From: JAFGKK01 sp964521085
GTDB lineage: Bacteria; Chloroflexota; Anaerolineae; Anaerolineales; RBG-16-64-43
DNA: 64,000 nt
Assembly: GCA_964521085.1 (NCBI GenBank)
Contig: CAZFPL010000012.1
Span: 1-64,000, forward strand
Direction: 5' to 3'
The position numbers were made by a program, and so were the translations under genes. This document shows, in pieces, positions 53,699 through 62,065 of this stretch. The notes below the pieces were generated by a model. That model was not told where the DNA came from and searched no databases. It worked only from the letters and a program-made list of their open reading frames with translations. How positions within the stretch are numbered: position 1 is the stretch's first letter; each line of letters starts with the position of its first letter.

Positions 53699-54898
53699 AT
53701 GAAAAAAATATTTGCAATCGCCTTCAAAGACAATCTTGTCCGCTTCTCTTCAAAAAGCGAGTGGCTGTTCTTCCTGGTCCTGCCGGTCGTTTTCTCGGTC
53801 GTCATCAACTTCGCCACCACCTCCCAGTCGGATTCCCGCATCGCGCTGCTGGTGGTGGATCAGGACGGCGGCGAACTGGCGCGGGATCTGGTGGATGTGT
53901 TGAAGGAATCGAAGACGGTGGCCGTGAAAGAATATTCCTTCTCGGAAGCCGAATCGAAATTCCGCGACCGGCAGGCTCCCGCCATGCTCGTGATCCCGGA
54001 TGGATTGGAAGAAGCGAAAGCCAGCGGAAAGGCCGTGGAGCTGCAGTTTACGGAAGCGGCCGGGAACGTGGATGCGGTCGCGGCCCGGCAGGCGGTCCAG
54101 GCGGCGCTGGGTTCCCTTGGAAGAACCCTGCAGGTGGCCGGGATCAGCGTCGCGGCGGCGGAGGAAATCCAGCCCTTTGCGGATCAGTCGGCGCGGGATG
54201 CGTATTACCAGGCGGCCAAGGATAAAGCGCAGACGTTGTTTGCCGACCAGCCGGAAAGAATTCTCGTCACCGGTCCTGCGCCGGTTGCGAAGGAGCAGGA
54301 TTTCTGGAGCCCGTCCACGCAGGCGTCGGCCGGCACGGTCGTTACCTGGGTTTTCATTCCCCTTCTGGCGATATCCGAATTCTTCGCGCTCGAACGGCAG
54401 TTGGGGACCCTGCGCCGGATGCTCAGCGCGCCGGTCTCGAAGGCGGTCTTCCTTCTCGGAACGATCACCGGCCAACTCGGCACGGCACTTCTGCAGATGC
54501 TTATCTTGGCCGCGTTCGGCACCCTTCTGCTCGGAGTATCCTGGTGGCATGATCCCCTGGCGACCCTGGTGATTTTCCTGGCGTTCGGATTGGCCTCCGT
54601 AGCCTTCGGAACGATGCTGGGCACGTTCGTGAAAACCCAGGGGCAGGCTTCAGGCCTCAGTCTCGCCCTGGGCATGGCGATGGCCCTCCTGGGCGGTTGT
54701 TGGTATCCGCTTGAGTTGTTTCCGTCGGCGGTCCAGAAAATCGTTCAGATCCTGCCGACGACCTGGGCGATGGCCGGAATGAACGACATCGTCCTGCGCG
54801 GGCAGGGGCTCGCGGGAATTCTGCCGGAAGCGGCGGTGCTGCTTGGATTTGCGGGCTTGTTCTTCACCGTTGGCGTGCTGCGGTTCCGGTACGAGTGA
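53699..54898 (+). CDS. ABC-2 type permease (2 of 2)
   Basis: A 399-residue permease with the same layout as its neighbour: a first helix (WLFFLVLPVVFSVVINFATT), an extracytoplasmic domain with LLVVDQDGGELARDLVDVL, and five C-terminal helices with FIPLLAISEFFALERQLGTLRRM, the coupling segment. Its stop lies 4 nt before the next start, so it is co-transcribed with the SafE-like gene. Confidence 0.9.
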   Translation: MKKIFAIAFKDNLVRFSSKSEWLFFLVLPVVFSVVINFATTSQSDSRIALLVVDQDGGELARDLVDVLKESKTVAVKEYSFSEAESKFRDRQAPAMLVIPDGLEEAKASGKAVELQFTEAAGNVDAVAARQAVQAALGSLGRTLQVAGISVAAAEEIQPFADQSARDAYYQAAKDKAQTLFADQPERILVTGPAPVAKEQDFWSPSTQASAGTVVTWVFIPLLAISEFFALERQLGTLRRMLSAPVSKAVFLLGTITGQLGTALLQMLILAAFGTLLLGVSWWHDPLATLVIFLAFGLASVAFGTMLGTFVKTQGQASGLSLALGMAMALLGGCWYPLELFPSAVQKIVQILPTTWAMAGMNDIVLRGQGLAGILPEAAVLLGFAGLFFTVGVLRFRYE

Positions 54899-54902
54899 TG
54901 CG

Positions 54903-55529
54903 ATGGAAGGTTTCCTCCTTGGATTGACCAGTGGCGGCACCTGCCTGGCGTATTGCGCGCCGGTGCTGGTGCCGCTGATGCTCGGCGCCGGCCGGTCCGC
55001 GCGCGGGAACGGATTGCTGCTGGCGGAATTTCTTTTCGGCCGCTTGGGGGGATATCTGCTCTTCGGCCTTCTGGCGTGGTGGACGGGGCAGCAGATTTTG
55101 GACGATCCGGTCCTCCGCAGCGTGATGTTCGGATCGGCGTATGTGATCCTGGCCGCGCTGCTCCTGTATTTCGGATTGGCCGGGGCGCCTGCGCCGTGCG
55201 CCCTGGGGGTCGTCGCCCCGCGCAGATGGCTTGCGCGCCGGCTGGCGCTCCTGCCGCTGGGGATGGGTTTTATCACCGGATTGAACCTCTGCCCGCCGTT
55301 TCTGCTCGCGTTCGCGGGCGCGGCATATTCGGGCAGCCTGGCGGCCAGCCTGCTTCTCTTTGCGGCTTTCTTCATTGGAACATCGATCTATATGCTTCCG
55401 CTTCCCTTTCTGGGCGCTTTTCACCGGCACGCCGCCGTTGCGCTTATCGGGAAAATGGCCGCCGTGCTCATGGCCGTCTATTATCTTTATTCCGGAATTC
55501 TGACCCTGCTGGGAGGGATCGCAATATGA
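54903..55529 (+). CDS. DsbD/SafE-like six-helix membrane protein (DsbD_2/UreH type)
   Basis: A 208-residue protein starting at ATG 54903. Six helices in two repeats. The first has GGTCLAYCAPVLVPLMLG (about residues 10-27) and the second GMGFITGLNLCPPFLLAFAGAA (about 120-141). The paired CxPxLxP/NLCPPF motifs are typical of DsbD_2/CcdA-like thiol-redox or metal-handling proteins. It overlaps the polyferredoxin gene by 4 nt (ATGA), which suggests they work together in moving electrons across the membrane. Exact role unknown. Confidence 0.78.
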   Translation: MEGFLLGLTSGGTCLAYCAPVLVPLMLGAGRSARGNGLLLAEFLFGRLGGYLLFGLLAWWTGQQILDDPVLRSVMFGSAYVILAALLLYFGLAGAPAPCALGVVAPRRWLARRLALLPLGMGFITGLNLCPPFLLAFAGAAYSGSLAASLLLFAAFFIGTSIYMLPLPFLGAFHRHAAVALIGKMAAVLMAVYYLYSGILTLLGGIAI

Positions 55530-56701
55530 CAATTACCGCTGCTGTTCCGTTGAAAGGTGCAACCGCCGGGATGGGCATCGCGAAGAGCCTTGCGTTGACG
55601 TTTCCGATGGCTTTGCTGACTGCGATTCTGCTTATGGGGAGCGGGTCGGAAAACGATCCCCTCCTGCTGGCGGCGATCGGGATCACATGGCTCGGGCTGA
55701 ACGCGGCGTTTTTCCTGATGCTTTCCACCGGAAAAACCCACAAGGTCCGCTCTATCCTGTTTATCCTGATGGCGCTGGCGATGGTGTATTGGTTTATGTA
55801 CGAAGTTTTCACCGCTCGCGGGAGCAATATCGTCACGGAAGTGAACGCCATCCAGGGAGAAGTGCCGTTCTGCCATTTGGTGATCCCGATGGTTATTCTG
55901 CCTGCGCTGTTGACCGGAACCGTCATTTTCCCGGGATCCCTGCTGACCGGTTTTGCCAGCATCGCCAGCATGCTCGTTTTGTGGCTGGGAACAACGCTGG
56001 CGATCGGCCGCGGCTGGTGCAGCTGGGTGTGTTTCTACGGCGGATGGGACGAGGGTTTCTCGAAGATTCTGAAAAAACCGGTGATCAAGAATATTTCCGC
56101 CCGGTGGACGCTCTTCCCATGGGCGTTTCTGCTTTTCATCGTGCTCGCCTCCGCCTTGGCGCTTTCGCCCGTCTACTGCGATTGGTTCTGCCCGTTCAAA
56201 GCGGTGACGGAATTCGGGGCGGTTAACTCGATCGTGGCGGCTGTCCAAACGGTCATCTTCGTATCGATCTTTCTGGGGTTGGTCATTCTTCTGCCGGTCC
56301 TCACCAAGCGCCGGACCCAATGCGGCCTGTTCTGCCCGTTCGGCGCGATGCAATCGCTGACCAACAAGGTCAACGTGTTCGACGTCCGCATCGATACGGA
56401 AAAGTGCGCATCCTGCGGCTTGTGCATCCGGCAGTGCCCCACCTTTTCGATCGACGAGGACAGCCTGAAGCAGGGGCGGACGCGGATCACGTGTACCAAA
56501 TGCGGGCAGTGTGTTGACGCCTGCCCGAAGAAAGCGATTGCTTTCCATATCCGCGGCACGGGCGCGGGCGTGCGCCCCAACCTGGCGCGGATGCTTTTTC
56601 TCTATCCGGCTTTCCTGGTCTTTACGGCGATGGGCGGCGGGATGATCGCTTTTACGATCTGGCATCTGCTCCGGCTTGTCGTCACCGGAAGCATCACATA
56701 G
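55526..56701 (+). CDS. NapH/CcoG-like membrane polyferredoxin
   Basis: A 391-residue membrane protein starting at ATG 55526. About eight helices, two cytoplasmic-face Cys motifs WCSWVCFYGG and DWFCPFKA/GLFCPFGA (NapH signatures), and a C-terminal double 4Fe-4S ferredoxin: CASCGLCIRQCP and CTKCGQCVDACP. It should carry electrons between quinol and an extracytoplasmic acceptor. It is encoded with the DsbD-like protein and downstream of the ABC-2 exporter. NapG/NosZ-type partners are absent. Confidence 0.87.
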   Translation: MTITAAVPLKGATAGMGIAKSLALTFPMALLTAILLMGSGSENDPLLLAAIGITWLGLNAAFFLMLSTGKTHKVRSILFILMALAMVYWFMYEVFTARGSNIVTEVNAIQGEVPFCHLVIPMVILPALLTGTVIFPGSLLTGFASIASMLVLWLGTTLAIGRGWCSWVCFYGGWDEGFSKILKKPVIKNISARWTLFPWAFLLFIVLASALALSPVYCDWFCPFKAVTEFGAVNSIVAAVQTVIFVSIFLGLVILLPVLTKRRTQCGLFCPFGAMQSLTNKVNVFDVRIDTEKCASCGLCIRQCPTFSIDEDSLKQGRTRITCTKCGQCVDACPKKAIAFHIRGTGAGVRPNLARMLFLYPAFLVFTAMGGGMIAFTIWHLLRLVVTGSIT

Positions 56702-56728
56702 GAAATTCCTGCAAATTGGGAGTGAAGA

Positions 56729-57187
56729 ATGTCTACCGTCAAATCGATACTGGGTTACATTGGCGCCGGATTGGGCGTGCCCCTGGTGCTGGTCACATTC
56801 ATCGGGATGGAGGGATGGATGCAGAGGTTCGCGGATACCGGAGTGCGGATTTCCCCGTGGATTTCCGGTGACACGGTGACGATCACGATTTCACATGACG
56901 GGTACCAAACCCTGGTTCATAAGCCGGTCTTCATGGGTCTGCTGTGGGAAACGCGCGATGGATTCGTGCAGGTGGATTGGACTCCGCGGGAGAATGCACC
57001 GGCGGTGATCGACGAGGCAATCGATTACGACAGCGACGGCCGGAATGACTTCCGCGTGCAATGGAACACGCAGACCGGGGAGATCATGCTGTCATCGCTT
57101 TCGGAGAATGTACTTTACCTGGAAGGGAAATATGCCCTGCGTGACTCATGGGCAGTGCGGGTGAGGGTGAAGAATCCAAAGGGATGA
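56729..57187 (+). CDS. Hypothetical membrane-anchored protein
   Basis: A 152-residue protein. One N-terminal helix (ILGYIGAGLGVPLVLVTFIG, about 7-26), then an extracytoplasmic beta-rich domain with VRISPWISGDTVTITISHDG, IDYDSDGRNDFRVQWNTQTG and YALRDSWAVRVRVKNP. DYDSDGRNDF looks like a Ca-binding loop (D-x-D-x-D-G). It is 27 nt after the polyferredoxin gene and likely the last gene of this operon. Family not recognised. Confidence 0.65.
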   Translation: MSTVKSILGYIGAGLGVPLVLVTFIGMEGWMQRFADTGVRISPWISGDTVTITISHDGYQTLVHKPVFMGLLWETRDGFVQVDWTPRENAPAVIDEAIDYDSDGRNDFRVQWNTQTGEIMLSSLSENVLYLEGKYALRDSWAVRVRVKNPKG

Positions 57188-57260
57188 CGCACTTAAGGAC
57201 TGCCGTCATTCCTACGTTCCCTCCCCCCGGGGATCCTTTGTTCTACTTGACCGTCATAAT

Positions 57261-57287
57261 CCCCCCATTCCCGAAGGGAATGGGGGG
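57261..57287. repeat. Left bracketing hairpin of DUF559 locus 2
   Basis: CCCCCCATTCCC (57261-57272), loop GAA, GGGAATGGGGGG (57276-57287). The identical arms recur at 57922-57948 on the other side of the DUF559 gene. It is followed by repeated GGGGGGAAGTGAACTTGGGG text and a scaffold gap. Confidence 0.9.
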
Positions 57288-57470
57288 AAGTGAACTTGGG
57301 GGGAGGGAAATGGGGGNNNNNNNNNNNNNNNNNNNNNNNNNNNNNNNNNNNNNNNNNNNNNNNNNNNNNNNNNNNNNNNNNNNNNNNNNNNNNNNNNNNN
57401 NNNNNNNNNNNNNNNNAATGGGGGGAAGTGAACTTGGGGGGAGGGAAATGGGGGAAGTGAACTTCGGGGA
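57288..57470. repeat. Repeat GGAAGTGAACTT with a 100-N scaffold gap (57317-57416)
   Basis: The phrase GGGGAAGTGAACTTGGGGGG and its variant with GAACTTCGGGG occur on both sides of the gap. The assembler closed the gap with exactly 100 N, so the length and contents are unknown. Confidence 0.8.
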
Positions 57471-57487
57471 GGGGATGGAATTTGAGC

Positions 57488-57859
57488 CTATTCCTTCAAT
57501 GGAAGGTCCAATGACTCGATGGTGTCCATTATCTTTTGTAACACGCATTCAATATCCGTCGTCACCTCGCTGTTCCAAAAACGCAATACCCGATATCCCT
57601 GCCTCCTGAGAACATCAGACCGCGCGGTATCATATTCCTTTTGCGACGAATGCGATTCCCCATCCAGTTCGATAATGACTTTCTTTCTAGGAGCGCAGAA
57701 ATCAACGATGTATGGTCCGATAGGATGTTGACGCCGAAAACCGGCACCTGCCAGCCGATGTGCTCGCAAGCGGCGCCACAATATTTTCTCGGCAACGGTC
57801 AGGTTCCTTCGTAAAATGCGTGCGCGAAGAAATGTTTTCGATTCTTCATCTTGCGGCAT
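57488..57859 (-). CDS. DUF559 endonuclease-like protein (locus 2)
   Basis: A 123-residue DUF559 protein starting at ATG 57859: ARILRRNLTVAEKILWRRLR, GAGFRRQHPIGPYIVDFCAP, KKVIIELDGESHSSQKEYD and YRVLRFWNSEVTTDIECVLQ. The Asp and Glu-x-Asp of the Vsr-like core are present. The frame stays open upstream through the right-hand repeat, so automated starts may include repeat-derived residues. It is not a recent duplicate of locus 1 but shares the same genomic setting, bracketed by two identical hairpins. Confidence 0.88.
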   Translation of the reverse strand: MPQDEESKTFLRARILRRNLTVAEKILWRRLRAHRLAGAGFRRQHPIGPYIVDFCAPRKKVIIELDGESHSSQKEYDTARSDVLRRQGYRVLRFWNSEVTTDIECVLQKIMDTIESLDLPLKE

Positions 57860-57921
57860 AGAAATCCCCCTCGGGCGTTTTCTCCCCCCTAAGTCCCCTT
57901 TCGTAATAGATACTGATCTAT

Positions 57922-57948
57922 CCCCCCATTCCCTTTGGGAATGGGGGG
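57922..57948. repeat. Right bracketing hairpin of DUF559 locus 2
   Basis: CCCCCCATTCCC (57922-57933), loop TTT, GGGAATGGGGGG (57937-57948). Arms identical to the hairpin at 57261. It overlaps the end of the gap before the ferredoxin gene stop at 57957. Confidence 0.9.
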
Positions 57949-57956
57949 TAGTGGTT

Positions 57957-59036
57957 TTAGGGGGGAGGGGGCGTGTGCTGTGCCCGCCAAGCTGTGCGTT
58001 CCTTCCCCCACTCCTCTTCATCTTCCGGCGGAAGCGCGGTTTCCCCTTCGGGCCGGCGGACCAGCGTCAGCGCCGTGCTCGGACACTCCACGGTACACAC
58101 CCCGCATCCCGCGCAGCGGATCTGCTCCACGCGGGCGACTCCATCGAGCGAGATCGCATCAAAGGGGCAGCGCTCCTTGCATAAGCCGCATCCGCTGCAG
58201 GCGGTTTCATCCACCTGGCAGACGAATCCCGATCGGGCGATCACCGAGGCCATCCCGCCCTCGGCCATCCCGCGCAGAATGCCGCACGAGCAGGTGCAGC
58301 AGTTGCAGATGTACCAGTTGCCCTCGCGGGTGTTGGATACCGAGTGAACCAGCCCGGCTTCCGCCACGCTGCGCAGCAGGTCAAGCGCCTCCTGTTTGGT
58401 CAGTTCGCGCATTCCGTTGCGGCCATGGAAAGCGCCCGGCGTGGAGGACATGACCATGCAGGCTTCCACCGGATGCGGGCAGGGACGGCCGATAAGGGCG
58501 GTTTGTTTCCGGCAGATGCAATCGGTGACGGACCAGGCGGACGCGCGCTCGACGATCCCCGCCGCGCTTTCGAACGGCGCAATCGAAATATCCGTCTTCA
58601 CGCTTTCCTGGACCGGGACGACCCTGTGGAACTGCGGTTGGATGGCAAGCGCCTGCTGAAACGCGGCGTGAAAATAATCTTCGAATCGTTTGGCCAGTTC
58701 CGCGTTCATCCGCCCGGCTTGCATCTCGTAGATGCCCACCACGAAGGGCATCAGGCAGTATCCCAGGCCGCTCTCGGACCGCCCGGCGGTGATCAATCCT
58801 TTGCGGGCCATTTCCTTCAACTGTGAACGGACGGCGGCGGCGTTACGGTCTATACGGGAGGCGATCGCCCTCGGTGTTTCCGGTTCTGTGGAGAGGTCGG
58901 CTGCCAGCGCCGCTTCCTCGGGGGAAAACAGGTACTTGAGCAGGCGCAGGTGTGAGCCGTCCTGGGCCGGCGGGAAGCCATTCGGGAGGTCGTCCAGGCG
59001 TTTTGCCAGGTTTTGAAAAGGCGTGGAGTCAGTCAT
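57957..59036 (-). CDS. HTH domain protein with two 4Fe-4S ferredoxin clusters
   Basis: A 359-residue protein starting at ATG 59036. The N-terminus (about 25-90) resembles a winged helix: HLRLLKYLFSPEEAALAADL, TPRAIASRIDRNAAAVRSQL, EMARKGLITA. A middle region has SVTDCICRKQ and ICNCCTCSCGILRG, extra Cys clusters. The C-terminus has a ferredoxin pair, CSGCGLCKERCP and CAGCGVCTVECP. It could be a redox-sensing regulator or an electron carrier. It converges on the polyferredoxin operon and stops inside the locus 2 repeat; the Pro-rich last residues (THTP-like) are repeat-derived. Confidence 0.8.
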   Translation of the reverse strand: MTDSTPFQNLAKRLDDLPNGFPPAQDGSHLRLLKYLFSPEEAALAADLSTEPETPRAIASRIDRNAAAVRSQLKEMARKGLITAGRSESGLGYCLMPFVVGIYEMQAGRMNAELAKRFEDYFHAAFQQALAIQPQFHRVVPVQESVKTDISIAPFESAAGIVERASAWSVTDCICRKQTALIGRPCPHPVEACMVMSSTPGAFHGRNGMRELTKQEALDLLRSVAEAGLVHSVSNTREGNWYICNCCTCSCGILRGMAEGGMASVIARSGFVCQVDETACSGCGLCKERCPFDAISLDGVARVEQIRCAGCGVCTVECPSTALTLVRRPEGETALPPEDEEEWGKERTAWRAQHTPPPP

Positions 59037-59210
59037 GGATGGAAGTATAACAGGGTGGACCGGTTCGCGTGCGGATGTGAATTCTCTCTCATGCACCGCC
59101 GATCCCTCGGGGCATTTCTGCCCCTCGGGATGACCTACGGAGTATGTCATCCCGAGCCTCGCATTGCGAGGCGGGGGATCGGTATCGCATGAGGAGGAAA
59201 GGAATTCGAT

Positions 59211-59438
59211 CTACGCCTTCGTACTCACCGCATACAGTTTCCCGTCCAGCGCGCCGAAGTACGCCGCGACGCCGGACACGACCGGCGAAGAGACCACCCC
59301 GCCGTCGGAGAGTCGGGTGCGGCAGGCGTACTTTTGGTAATCCCGGTTGACGGATCGGCGGAGACCGGTTGAAAGCCGGTGGCGAAAAGCGTGATCCATG
59401 CAAGATGCCCGGTGAGTGTGAAGATGTGTTTGGACATG
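59211..59438 (-). pseudogene. Relic of a beta-propeller (PQQ-like repeat) gene
   Basis: The reverse strand near 59211-59310 encodes GGVVSSPVVSGVAAYFGALD and KLYAVSTKA, a typical PQQ-like blade. In another frame an ATG at 59438, after GAGAGGA, starts MSKHIFTLTGHLAWITLF, a signal-like segment. The two parts are out of frame and the bulk of a propeller is missing, so this looks like a deleted gene. Confidence 0.5.
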
Positions 59439-59478
59439 AGGGTTCCTCTCGGAAAATGATTTCCGGTCCGGAAATCCA

Positions 59479-59754
59479 TCAGGGTACACCGGGCCGGGAT
59501 GGACCGGGATGCAGAAACTGAACTTCAAGCAGCGGAAGGCATAAATCGCGGGTGTGGGCCAGCAGACCGTGCAATTCCGCCTGATCCCGCACCTGGCCGG
59601 TCAGGGTTGTGCACACTTGGTTTCCCTCCTCCTTCTTCACTTGAATGGTCATGCCGGCGAACGATTCCGTCCAACTGTCGTCCAGCCGTCCCTGAAGGAT
59701 GATTTTGTAGGTTGCCGGTTGGTCGAGGCGCAATGGTGGATGATGGTTGGACAT
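59479..59754 (-). CDS. Small conserved hypothetical protein
   Basis: A 91-residue cytoplasmic protein starting at ATG 59754. It contains ATYKIILQGRLDDSWTESFA, a strand-helix unit, then TTLTGQVRDQAELHGLLAHTRDLCLPLLEV. This L-x-G-x-(V/L)-x-D-Q-A-x-L-x-G-(L/V)-L pattern is common in small proteins of Chloroflexota and other environmental bacteria, without a known function. Shine-Dalgarno weak. Confidence 0.65.
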   Translation of the reverse strand: MSNHHPPLRLDQPATYKIILQGRLDDSWTESFAGMTIQVKKEEGNQVCTTLTGQVRDQAELHGLLAHTRDLCLPLLEVQFLHPGPSRPGVP

Positions 59755-60063
59755 CTGCCTACCCCGCAATTTTTTCCGTCTGTGTCTATCCCTTGCGGAA
59801 AACGAGAGCGCTTGCCGTCTGGGACACGAAAAACGGTTGCCGGAGACATTCTCAGTGTCCCAGACAACCGGTGGTATTGGCGTCACCCGATAGGGGGTAT
59901 TCCGGGTGGTATTTTTTTTACGAACCGAAGGATTAAATTACCGCTGTGACCGTACAGTAAAATCCCCTGATATAAATCACAAAGCCCGTCCCCGGCGGGC
60001 CGGGGGAGCCCAGAGAACGCGAAAGCTAATGGGGGAGAAAGGCTTCGGAAAGCGCGGCCGTGA
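59755..60063. other. Intergenic region, no gene
   Basis: Between a small protein gene and the sugar permease stop. It contains a GC-rich hairpin on either strand near 59985-60008 (CCCCGGC/GCCGGGG) that may end the permease transcript. No ORF with coding features. Confidence 0.5.
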
Positions 60064-60903
60064 TCACCCTTTCACGGCGCCGGACATGATGCCTTCTATG
60101 AAACGCCGTTGGAAAAGGAGGTAGATGATCAGCAACGGCGCTACGCTCAAGACGGCAATGGCCATATAAACTCCCCCTTGGGGTTGTCCATTCGGTTGGA
60201 CAAAAGACGCGAGCAACATGGCAAGGGTGAATTTTTCCGGGAAAAAAAGGTATATCAACGGTTTCACGGGATCGTTCCATTGCAGCATAAAGGAGATCAG
60301 GCCGATGTTGGCGATGGCCGGGGCGGAAAGGGGAAGGATGATCGCGGTGAAGATCCTACCCTCGCTGGCGCCGTCGATGCGCGCCGCGTCCAGAATCTCC
60401 GTGGAGATGGCGGAAATATATTGGCGCATATAGATGATTCCGAACGCATCGGCCAATCCGGGAATGATTAATGAAAGGAAGGTATCGATCCAGCGCAAAT
60501 TCACTATGACGAAATACTCCAGCATCATGGTCACAGCGGCGGGAATCATCATCGTGGCCAGCAGAAAGGGGAAGAGTAAATTCCGGCCGGGGAACTTGGC
60601 CCTGGCAAATCCAAAACCGCCCATTGTGCATAAGAGCGCCGAACCAAGCGAGAATGTGGCGGCAATGATGATACTGTTCGATATAACTCTCACCACATCG
60701 TAGTATTCGAATGTCCAAGAATAAAAACCCAGAATCGCCTGCGGCCAGGTGAAGCCCGGCGTGCGGACATACATCTCGAGCGGTGTAATCGAAGTATATA
60801 CCATCCATAGGAAGGGAAGCACCGCAAACGCCGCGATGCCGATCAGAAAGAAGTGGATCAGGAAATATTGGAAAATCTTTTGCACGCGTTTTTTAGTGAT
60901 CAT
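60064..60903 (-). CDS. Carbohydrate ABC transporter permease, MalG type
   Basis: A 279-residue permease with six helices and the binding-protein-dependent coupling motif SAISTEILDAARIDGASEGR (the EAA loop, about 185-204). The N-terminus YFLIHFFLIGIAAFAVLPFLWMVYTSI and C-terminus LLFQRRFIEGIMSGAVKG fit MalG/UgpE. It follows the MalF-like gene by 15 nt. No solute-binding protein or dedicated ATPase gene is in the window, so those may lie elsewhere. Confidence 0.93.
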   Translation of the reverse strand: MITKKRVQKIFQYFLIHFFLIGIAAFAVLPFLWMVYTSITPLEMYVRTPGFTWPQAILGFYSWTFEYYDVVRVISNSIIIAATFSLGSALLCTMGGFGFARAKFPGRNLLFPFLLATMMIPAAVTMMLEYFVIVNLRWIDTFLSLIIPGLADAFGIIYMRQYISAISTEILDAARIDGASEGRIFTAIILPLSAPAIANIGLISFMLQWNDPVKPLIYLFFPEKFTLAMLLASFVQPNGQPQGGVYMAIAVLSVAPLLIIYLLFQRRFIEGIMSGAVKG

Positions 60904-60918
60904 GAGAGCTCCCGTCTA

Positions 60919-61853
60919 TTAATCCACACGGCCATACCGGCGGAATTGAACAAGGGTAACGATGAAAATGGACAGGAAATAAACGTATGCCAATGCCGAG
61001 GCATAGCCCAAGCGGAAATCCTTGAACGCGACGCGAAATATGACGAGGAACGGTGTGAGAGTCGCGTTGATCGGCCCGCTGCCCGTCAGAGAATAGACTT
61101 CCGGAAAGAGGCCGAACGACCCCAGGCCCAACATCACGACGCAAAACAGGATCATCGGGCGCAAGAGCGGTATGGTGATGCGGAAAAAGGCTTGAACGGG
61201 AGTGGCTCCGTCGATCAGCGCCGCCTCGGTGACTTCAGGGTCGATGTTCGAAAGACCCGCCTGCAGAAGAATCATGGCCCACCCGACCCATCCCCAGATA
61301 ACCATAATGCTAAGAACGATCCGCGCCGTCCACCCGTTATCGAGCCATGCAACCGAACCCACCCCGAGGGCGTTTAAGAAACTATTCATCAATCCCGCAT
61401 CCGTGCTGTCGAACAGCAGCCGAAAGGTCATTCCCGCCGCGATCTTATTCATGATGTAGGGCATGAACACCGCCAACCGATACAGACGGGCTCCGAATAC
61501 TTTTTTCGAGTTCAGCAAGACGGCCAGCACAAGAGCCAAGAATATTGTCGGCGGAACATGCATGAAGAAAATGATCACGCTGTTGGCCATGGCCTGCCAG
61601 AAGACTTTATCCCTGAATACCAACTGGAAGTTGGCCAAACCGACATACTCCACCGGGCCCATTCCATTCCATTTCGAAAAGCTCAGGATAACGGAAAGGC
61701 CTGTGGGAAGAAACCGAAGATAGAATAGAGAAGGAAGAAAGGAGCGATAAAGGCATACGACCAGCGCTCTTTGGACACGGCATGTTTCCATTGGGCCAGG
61801 CGCCGGGAAGGGGGGTCTTTCCGAGGCGCGGCGTTGACTTCTGGAAGGGTCAT
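60919..61853 (-). CDS. Carbohydrate ABC transporter permease, MalF type, with apparent frameshift
   Basis: The main frame (60919 to about 61704) encodes FPTGLSVILSFSKWNGMGPV, six helices and the EAA loop NIDPEVTEAALIDGATPVQ. The natural N-terminus begins at ATG 61853 in another frame: MTLPEVNAAP, then QWKHAVSKERWSYAFIAPFF. The two join if one C is added in the CCC at 61705-61707 (forward-strand GGG), giving FFPTG. A homopolymer error or a real frameshift mutation would explain this. It pairs with the MalG-type permease. Confidence 0.88.
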
Positions 61854-62065
61854 GGCCGCCCCGTCTATCCGTTGCGCCGGAGAACGAAGGTGTCCGAGGG
61901 ATTCAAATCATTGTTCCATGATGCCATACGGCAAAATTGAGATCCTTGAAAAAGGTGATTAAAAATTGATCGGATAATTCCGTGGAAGAAACATTTAAGC
62001 CTCCCCGATGACAATCCTGAGAATTATTGTGTACTCCTTCGATTAACAAATTCCAAAAGAGCGTT

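Noticed and set aside
54953..55525. Longer N-terminus for the polyferredoxin (start at 54953)
   Set aside because: The extension is an Arg/Ala/Gly-rich out-of-frame reading of the DsbD-like gene; the ATG at 55526 gives the family-like length and an ATGA overlap.
51361..57187. nosDFYLR-type nitrous oxide maturation cluster
   Set aside because: The ABC-2 permeases have large extracytoplasmic domains unlike NosY, and no NosD, NosL or NosZ is present; the NapH-like protein alone is not sufficient.
59950..60030. Riboswitch, c-di-AMP (ydaO)-like, from the wording CCGGGGGAGCC
   Set aside because: The other conserved blocks are missing and no gene starts downstream in that orientation.
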